Shown one piece after another: positions 30,774-36,097 of a stretch of 36,097 nt of DNA. Source of the DNA: Coriobacteriia bacterium (lineage in GTDB: Bacteria; Actinomycetota; Coriobacteriia; Anaerosomatales; PALSA-660); assembly GCA_025361505.1 (NCBI GenBank), contig JANYKZ010000059.1:1-36097 (forward strand). Reading direction: 5' to 3'. Under the pieces are notes generated by a model, which saw nothing but the letters and a program-made list of their open reading frames with translations, searched no databases and was not told the DNA's origin. The stretch's first letter is position 1, and each line of letters opens with the position of its first letter. A program made the translations under genes and the position numbers.

Positions 30774-30988
30774 TAGGACGCCGCGGCCTGGCGGGCCGCT
30801 TCGATCTCGCGGGAGCGGACCTCTGTGTGCAACCGCGCGATGTCACGCTTGACGTCCTTGATCTTGCCCGGGTTGTCGAGCTGACCGGTGGCCAGCTGGA
30901 ACCTCAGGTTGAACAACTCCACGCGAGCGTCCTTGAGCTTCTGCTCAAGATCCGACGCTGACATATCCCTGATCTCGCTTGCCTTCAT
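30773..30988 (-). CDS. rpmC: 50S ribosomal protein L29
   Basis: [53 protein letters not shown]. Confidence 0.97.
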   Translation of the reverse strand: MKASEIRDMSASDLEQKLKDARVELFNLRFQLATGQLDNPGKIKDVKRDIARLHTEVRSREIEAARQAAAS

Positions 30989-31417
30989 CTATGACTCACC
31001 GCCGCTGTCGGCTCGGGTGACGAACTTGCACTTGATCGGCAGCTTCTGAGCAGCCAGCCTCATTGCTTCCTTGGCGACCTCATCGGACACGCCCGCGATC
31101 TCGAACATGATGCGGCCGGGCTTGACGACGGCCACCCACTTCTCCGGGTTTCCCTTGCCGGAACCCATGCGGGTCTCGGCGGGCTTCTGGGTGACGGGCT
31201 TGTCCGGGAAGATCGTGATCCACACCTTGCCGCCACGCTTCATGTAGCGGGTCATCGCGACACGAGCGGCTTCGATCTGCCGGTTGGTGATCCATTCGGC
31301 TTCGAGCGCCTTCAGGCCGTAGTCGCCGAAGTTCAGCTCGGTCCCGCCCTTGGCGGTCCCGTGCCAGTTGCTTCCGCGCTGGACCTTGCGGTGCTTGACT
31401 CTGCGGGGCAGAAGCAT
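30989..31417 (-). CDS. rplP: 50S ribosomal protein L16
   Basis: [39 protein letters not shown]. Confidence 0.98.
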   Translation of the reverse strand: MLLPRRVKHRKVQRGSNWHGTAKGGTELNFGDYGLKALEAEWITNRQIEAARVAMTRYMKRGGKVWITIFPDKPVTQKPAETRMGSGKGNPEKWVAVVKPGRIMFEIAGVSDEVAKEAMRLAAQKLPIKCKFVTRADSGGES

Positions 31418-31419
31418 CT

Positions 31420-32151
31420 CTAGCCTCGACCTCCCCCATCACGGCGAGGACGACGGTCGTCGCGATCGCGCTGCGGACGGGACGGACGCGCGTCGGCGGC
31501 CTCGTACAGCGAAGCGATGGTCTGGCCGGGCATCAGGTCGCCACGGTAGACCCAGACCTTCACGCCGCACGCACCGAACGTCGTGCGCGCCGAGGCGGTG
31601 CCGTAGTCGATCTTGGCACGCAGGGTGTGCAGCGGCACGCGACCTTCGCGATACCACTCCCGGCGTCCCATCTCGGCGCCGCCGAGACGGCCCGAGCACT
31701 GGATACGGATACCGAGCGCCCCGCCCTTCATGGCGGCGGTGACGGCCTTCTTCATCGCGCGGCGGAAACCGACGCGAGCCTCGAGCTGCTCGGCGATGCC
31801 CTGTGCGACGAGGACCGCATCCAGCTCGGCGCGCTTGATCTCGTTGATGTTCACCGAGATGTGGCCGCTGCTGATCTTCTCGAGGTCCTTGCGAAGGATG
31901 TCGACCTCCGTGCCCTTCTTGCCGATCACGATACCAGGACGCGCGCTGTACAGGGTCACCGTGACCTTGTCGCCCGTGCGCTCGATGTCGACGCGGGAGA
32001 GAGCGGCCCGCTTCAGGCGCTTGACGAGGTAGCGGCGCAGCTTGATGTCCTCGAACAAGGTCTTGTCGTAGCCCTTGCCCTGGAACCAGCGGGAACGCCA
32101 CTCCTCGGTGATGCCGAGGCGGGGACCGACGGGATAGACTTTCTGGCCCAT
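31420..32151 (-). CDS. rpsC: 30S ribosomal protein S3
   Basis: [25 protein letters not shown] domain [22 protein letters not shown]; Arg-rich C-terminal tail. Confidence 0.98.
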   Translation of the reverse strand: MGQKVYPVGPRLGITEEWRSRWFQGKGYDKTLFEDIKLRRYLVKRLKRAALSRVDIERTGDKVTVTLYSARPGIVIGKKGTEVDILRKDLEKISSGHISVNINEIKRAELDAVLVAQGIAEQLEARVGFRRAMKKAVTAAMKGGALGIRIQCSGRLGGAEMGRREWYREGRVPLHTLRAKIDYGTASARTTFGACGVKVWVYRGDLMPGQTIASLYEAADARPSRPQRDRDDRRPRRDGGGRG

Positions 32152-32155
32152 GAGA

Positions 32156-32497
32156 TTAAGCCCCCTCTCGCTGCTTGACGACGATGGTGATATGGGCCGA
32201 GCGCTTCAGGATCTTGAACGCGCGACCCATGGCGCGCGGCTGGATCCGCTTCAGCGACGGGCCCTGGTTCACGAAGGCCTCGGAGACGTAGAGCGTCTCC
32301 GGGTTGACCTTCAGGTTGTGCTCGGCGTTGGCGACCGCGCTGGCGAGCACCTTTCCGACGATCTCCGCCGCACCCTTCTCGGTGAAGCGAAGGATGGTCG
32401 CGGCCTCGCTCGCGGACTTGCCGCGAACCAGATCCACGACGAGGCGCGCTTTGCGCGGACTGATCCGCACGTACCTCGCTATTGCTCTTGCTTCCAT
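32156..32497 (-). CDS. rplV: 50S ribosomal protein L22
   Basis: [38 protein letters not shown]. Confidence 0.98.
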   Translation of the reverse strand: MEARAIARYVRISPRKARLVVDLVRGKSASEAATILRFTEKGAAEIVGKVLASAVANAEHNLKVNPETLYVSEAFVNQGPSLKRIQPRAMGRAFKILKRSAHITIVVKQREGA

Positions 32498-32574
32498 TTA
32501 GTTCACAAGACCTTTCGGCTCCTACGCGGCCGCCCGCATCTTAGCGGCCGTACCGGTGCGATCATCCGTGTCGG

Positions 32575-32850
32575 CTAGCGCCGGACCTTCTTGTTGTCCG
32601 CATGTCCCTTGAACGTGCGCGTCGGCGAGAACTCGCCGAGCTTGTGCCCGACCATGGACTCGGTGACGTACACCGGGACGTGCTTGCGACCGTCGTGCAC
32701 CGCGATGGTGTGTCCCACCATCTCGGGGAAGATGGTCGAGGCGCGGGACCAGGTCTTGATGACCTTCTTCTCGCCAGCCTCGTTCATCTTGCGGATCCTC
32801 GCCAGCAGCCGAGGCTGGACGAAGGGCCCTTTCTTCAGGCTTCTGCTCAT
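32575..32850 (-). CDS. rpsS: 30S ribosomal protein S19
   Basis: [83 protein letters not shown]. Confidence 0.98.
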   Translation of the reverse strand: MSRSLKKGPFVQPRLLARIRKMNEAGEKKVIKTWSRASTIFPEMVGHTIAVHDGRKHVPVYVTESMVGHKLGEFSPTRTFKGHADNKKVRR

Positions 32851-32891
32851 GTACTACTCCAGTTCCTGCTCGAAAGACTTCGTACCGACCG

Positions 32892-33722
32892 CTACTTCTT
32901 GCGGCGACGGATGATAAGACTGCTCGAGGCCTTCTTCTTGTTACGCGTGCGGTGGCCCTTGGTCGGGACGCCCCACGGGGTGACCGGGTGACGGCCGGCG
33001 GTCTTGTTCTTGCCCTCGCCGCCGCCGTGCGGATGGTCGACAGGGTTCATGGCGGTACCGCGGACGCTCGGGCGCTTGCCCAACCAGCGGTTACGGCCGG
33101 CCTTGCCGATCGAGATGCCCTCGTGCTCGGCGTTACCCACGACGCCGATGGTCGCCCTGCACGTGAGCGGGACCATGCGCATCTCCGAGGACGGCATACG
33201 CAGGATCGCGTATAGGCCTTCCTTGGCCATGAGCTGGATCGAGGTGCCGGCGGAACGGGCCATCGCGGCGCCGCGTCCCGGCTGAAGCTCGACCGCGTGG
33301 ACGACAGTACCCGTCGGGATGTCGGCCAAGACGAGGCAGTTGCCCGGCTTGATGTCCGAACCCGGACCGGAGGTGACGGTGTCGCCGACGGCCAACTTGC
33401 CCGGGCACAGGATGTAGCGCTTCTCACCGTCCGCGTAGTGGAGCAGCGCGATACGGGCGGAGCGGTTGGGGTCGTATTCGATCGTGGCGACCTTCGCGGG
33501 TACGCCGTCCTTCTTCCGCTTGAAGTCGATCAAGCGGTACTGACGCTTGTGGCCGCCGCCCTGGTGGCGCGTGGTGATGCGGCCGTTGTTGTTCCGCCCG
33601 CCCGTCTTGTGCAGAGGGGCCAGCAGGGACTTCTCCGGATCCTTACGCGTGATCTCCGCAAAGTCGGAGACCGACTGGAACCGTCGACCCGGTGAGGTCG
33701 GCTTGTATTTCTTGAGTGCCAT
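32892..33722 (-). CDS. rplB: 50S ribosomal protein L2
   Basis: [61 protein letters not shown]. Confidence 0.98.
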   Translation of the reverse strand: MALKKYKPTSPGRRFQSVSDFAEITRKDPEKSLLAPLHKTGGRNNNGRITTRHQGGGHKRQYRLIDFKRKKDGVPAKVATIEYDPNRSARIALLHYADGEKRYILCPGKLAVGDTVTSGPGSDIKPGNCLVLADIPTGTVVHAVELQPGRGAAMARSAGTSIQLMAKEGLYAILRMPSSEMRMVPLTCRATIGVVGNAEHEGISIGKAGRNRWLGKRPSVRGTAMNPVDHPHGGGEGKNKTAGRHPVTPWGVPTKGHRTRNKKKASSSLIIRRRKK

Positions 33723-33738
33723 TCCTTCTCCTCTCTCA

Positions 33739-33860
33739 AAGCCCGATGGCCGAGTCCGCTGGGCACTCTCGTCACGTCCTCACGTGACTTACGAACTCGA
33801 CGCCGGGCTTAACACGGTGCCGGGCGGCTCCATTCAGGATCGAACGAAGACCGGCACCGT
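33739..33860 (-). promoter_or_regulatory. Two large stem-loops in the rplW-rplB spacer; candidate structured leader RNA
   Basis: Loop A: AAGCCCG (33739)/CGGGCTT (33810), CGAGT/ACTCG, GTCACGT/CCTC/ACGTGAC nested. Loop B: ACGGTGCCGG (33814-33823)/CCGGCACCGT (33851-33860), 10 bp perfect. Confidence 0.55.
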
Positions 33861-33881
33861 CGGCCGTCTGGCGGGGCGGAC

Positions 33882-34169
33882 CTACCTGCCGCCCTCGAAG
33901 AACTCGATCTTGTCGCCCTCCTTGAGGGTGACGACGGCCTTCTTCCACGTACGGGTCATGCCGGTCGACGCCCGAAGGCGGCGCTTCTTGCCCGGCACGT
34001 TCATCGTGTTGACGCTCACAACGGTCACCTTGAACACGGCGGCGATGGCGTCGGCGATCTCAGGCTTACGGGCGCTCTTGTGGACCTCGAACGTGTAGCG
34101 ATTGTGCTCGATCCCAGCGTAGCTCTTCTCCGAGATGATGGGGCGGATGATCAGGCTGCGGGCATCCAT
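33882..34169 (-). CDS. rplW: 50S ribosomal protein L23
   Basis: MDARSLIIRPIISEKSYAGIEHNRYTFEVHKSARKPEIADAIAAVFKVTVVSVNTMNVPGKKRR; true start is internal to the listed ORF. Confidence 0.97.
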   Translation of the reverse strand: MDARSLIIRPIISEKSYAGIEHNRYTFEVHKSARKPEIADAIAAVFKVTVVSVNTMNVPGKKRRLRASTGMTRTWKKAVVTLKEGDKIEFFEGGR

Positions 34170-34170
34170 G

Positions 34171-34794
34171 TTACGCAAGCACCCCCTCAAGGTACTCGAG
34201 CGCCGGCTTCGTGAGAACGAGCGCGACGTTGTCGACCAGGTCATAGGTGTTCGACTCGCTTGCGGTGATGACCCGCACGCGCTCGATGTTACGGAACGAC
34301 TGGATCGCCACGATGTCGCCGTTGGGGACGACCACGGTGATGCGACCCTTGACGCCAAGGGCGTCGATCGCGGCGGCCGCGGACTTCGTCGACGGAGCCG
34401 TCCAGCTGAACGCGTCGATCACGTGGAGCGCGCCCTCGGCGGCCTTCGCCGACAGAACGCTGCGCATCGCGAGCTTCACGACCTTGTTCGGGACGCGGAA
34501 CCCGTAGGTACGGGGGTGCGGTCCGAAGACGACACCACCGCCGGTCCACTGCGGCGAACGCGTCGAACCGGCACGCGCGCGACCGGTCCCCTTCTGGCGG
34601 AACGGCTTGGCGCCGCCGCCCGAAACCTGGCCGCGGGTCTTGGTTTGATGCGTACCGGCGCGCTTGCCGGCCATCTGGCTGCGCACCACGAAGTGCACCG
34701 CGTGGGTGTTCGGCACGACGCCGAAGACGGTAGCGGAAAGCTCCGCCGTCCCGACCTTCGCACCATTCATATCCTTGACTTCGACAGTAGCCAT
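34171..34794 (-). CDS. rplD: 50S ribosomal protein L4
   Basis: [92 protein letters not shown]. Confidence 0.97.
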   Translation of the reverse strand: MATVEVKDMNGAKVGTAELSATVFGVVPNTHAVHFVVRSQMAGKRAGTHQTKTRGQVSGGGAKPFRQKGTGRARAGSTRSPQWTGGGVVFGPHPRTYGFRVPNKVVKLAMRSVLSAKAAEGALHVIDAFSWTAPSTKSAAAAIDALGVKGRITVVVPNGDIVAIQSFRNIERVRVITASESNTYDLVDNVALVLTKPALEYLEGVLA

Positions 34795-34822
34795 CTCTGT
34801 GTGTCTCCTCGATTCCTGCAGG

Positions 34823-35443
34823 CTAGCTCGCGCGAATGACAAGCAGGCCGTTCTTGCCGCCGGGGACTGCGCCCTTGACGACGAGCAGGTTCTGCTCCGC
34901 ATCGACCTTGATGACTTCAAGCTTCTGTACCGTGACGGTGTCCACGCCCATGTGACCCGGCATCCGGGTCCCGCGAAGAACGCGGGAGGGAGACGCGCAC
35001 ATGCCGATCGAGCCGGGCGCGCGGTGGAAGTGCGAACCGTGGCCCCCGGGACCGCCCTTGAAGTTGTGACGCTTCATGACGCCGGCAAAGCCCTTGCCTT
35101 TGCTCGTGCCGGCGATGTCGACCTTGGCACCGACTTCGAAGATGTCGACCAGGATCTTCTGGCCGCGCTTGAAGCTCTCCCCCTCGTCGAGGCGCTCCTC
35201 GACGATGTGACGCTTGGGCTCGAGGTTCGCCTTAGCGAAGTGACCCTGGGTCGGCTTGTTGGCCTTGCCTTCCTTCATATCACCGAACGCGAGCTGCACG
35301 GCGTCGTAGCCGTCCTTCTTCATCGTCTTGACCTGCGAGACGAAGCAGGGACCGGCTTCGATCACGGTCACCGGGATCAGCCGGTCGTCATCGCTCCAGA
35401 CCTGGCTCATGCCCAGCTTGCGGCCGAGTATCGTCTTACCCAT
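34823..35443 (-). CDS. rplC: 50S ribosomal protein L3
   Basis: MGKTILGRKLGMSQVWSDDDRLIPVTVIEAGPCFVSQVKT; HNFKGGPGGHGSHFHRAPGSIG. Confidence 0.98.
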   Translation of the reverse strand: MGKTILGRKLGMSQVWSDDDRLIPVTVIEAGPCFVSQVKTMKKDGYDAVQLAFGDMKEGKANKPTQGHFAKANLEPKRHIVEERLDEGESFKRGQKILVDIFEVGAKVDIAGTSKGKGFAGVMKRHNFKGGPGGHGSHFHRAPGSIGMCASPSRVLRGTRMPGHMGVDTVTVQKLEVIKVDAEQNLLVVKGAVPGGKNGLLVIRAS

Positions 35444-35495
35444 CGTCTGTGACTCTCTTCCTTCTCGCGCGGTCGTGGGACCCGTTCGTGCCGCG

Positions 35496-35564
35496 CCCGC
35501 AATCGTTGCGGGTCACACCCCAGAGGACCGCTCCTCATGATTGACGCCGGTCGCGAAGCGACCG
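35496..35564 (-). promoter_or_regulatory. Three consecutive stem-loops in the rpsJ-rplC spacer; candidate leader RNA
   Basis: CCCGCAA/TCG/TTGCGGG (35496-35512), GAGGA/CCGC/TCCTC (35523-35536), CGGTCGC/GAA/GCGACCG (35548-35564). Confidence 0.5.
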
Positions 35565-35583
35565 AGTAGCACCGTGTCGTGAG

Positions 35584-35892
35584 CTAGAGCTTGATCTCGA
35601 TGTCGACCCCGGCCGGCAGCTCAAGACGCATGAGCGAGTCGACGGTCTTGGCGGTCGGATCGAGGATGTCGATCAGCCGCTTGTGGATCTTCATCTCGAA
35701 GTGCTCGCGGCTGTCCTTGTTGACGTGCGGCGAGCGGATGACGCAGTACAGGCTGCGCTGCGTCGGCAGCGGGATCGGCCCGGAAACGCGCGCGCCGGTC
35801 CGCTGAGCCGTCTCCACGATCTGCGCCGCCGACTGATCGAGCAGTCGGTGGTCGTAAGCCTTGAGGCGGATTCGAATCCGCTGCCTTGCCAT
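35584..35892 (-). CDS. rpsJ: 30S ribosomal protein S10
   Basis: [76 protein letters not shown]. Confidence 0.98.
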   Translation of the reverse strand: MARQRIRIRLKAYDHRLLDQSAAQIVETAQRTGARVSGPIPLPTQRSLYCVIRSPHVNKDSREHFEMKIHKRLIDILDPTAKTVDSLMRLELPAGVDIEIKL

Positions 35893-35903
35893 ATTGACTC
35901 CGG

Positions 35904-36097
35904 TTACTCAGTGATCGTGATGACAGCCCCGGCGCCGACGGTGCGTCCACCTTCGCGAATTGCGAAGCGCTGTCCGACTTCGAGAGCAATCGGGGTGATG
36001 AGCTCGACCGTCATGTCGACGTTATCGCCAGGCATGATCATCTCGGCTCCTTCGGGCAGTCCGATGGCTCCGGTGACGTCGGTCGTGCGCATGTAGA
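35904..36097 (-). CDS. tuf: Elongation factor Tu, C-terminal fragment (5' end outside the window)
   Basis: [62 protein letters not shown] matches the EF-Tu domain 3 C-terminus. Confidence 0.95.
   Translation of the reverse strand, partial: YMRTTDVTGAIGLPEGAEMIMPGDNVDMTVELITPIALEVGQRFAIREGGRTVGAGAVITITE

Overview
The window is a dense, single-direction block of bacterial housekeeping genes; every supported CDS is on the minus strand. The GC content is high, and the gene content and order suggest an actinobacterial or Coriobacteriia-like genome (taxonomy is inference). In transcription order (right to left) it contains: the 3' end of tuf; the S10-spc-alpha ribosomal protein clusters (rpsJ to rplQ, including secY, adk, map, infA, rpmJ and rpoA); an ECF transporter energizing module (ecfA1, ecfA2, ecfT); truA; rplM-rpsI; glmM; a glmS ribozyme; glmS; acpS; an NAD(P)HX dehydratase fused to a CBS pair; alr; and a complete A/V-type ATPase operon (H, I, K, E, C, F, A, B, D). 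I saw no mobile elements, CRISPR arrays, tRNA/rRNA genes or unknown-function proteins. The most interesting signals are in RNA and gene architecture: (1) a well-formed glmS self-cleaving ribozyme between glmM and glmS, heading a tightly packed glmS-acpS-nnrD/CBS-alr unit; (2) an NnrD-CBS fusion with a strong internal Shine-Dalgarno and ATG exactly at the domain junction; (3) strongly structured spacers inside the ribosomal protein operons, especially rplW-rplB and rpsJ-rplC, which may be uncharacterised r-protein leader RNAs. Folds were assigned by eye from inverted repeats, with no energy calculation or database search.
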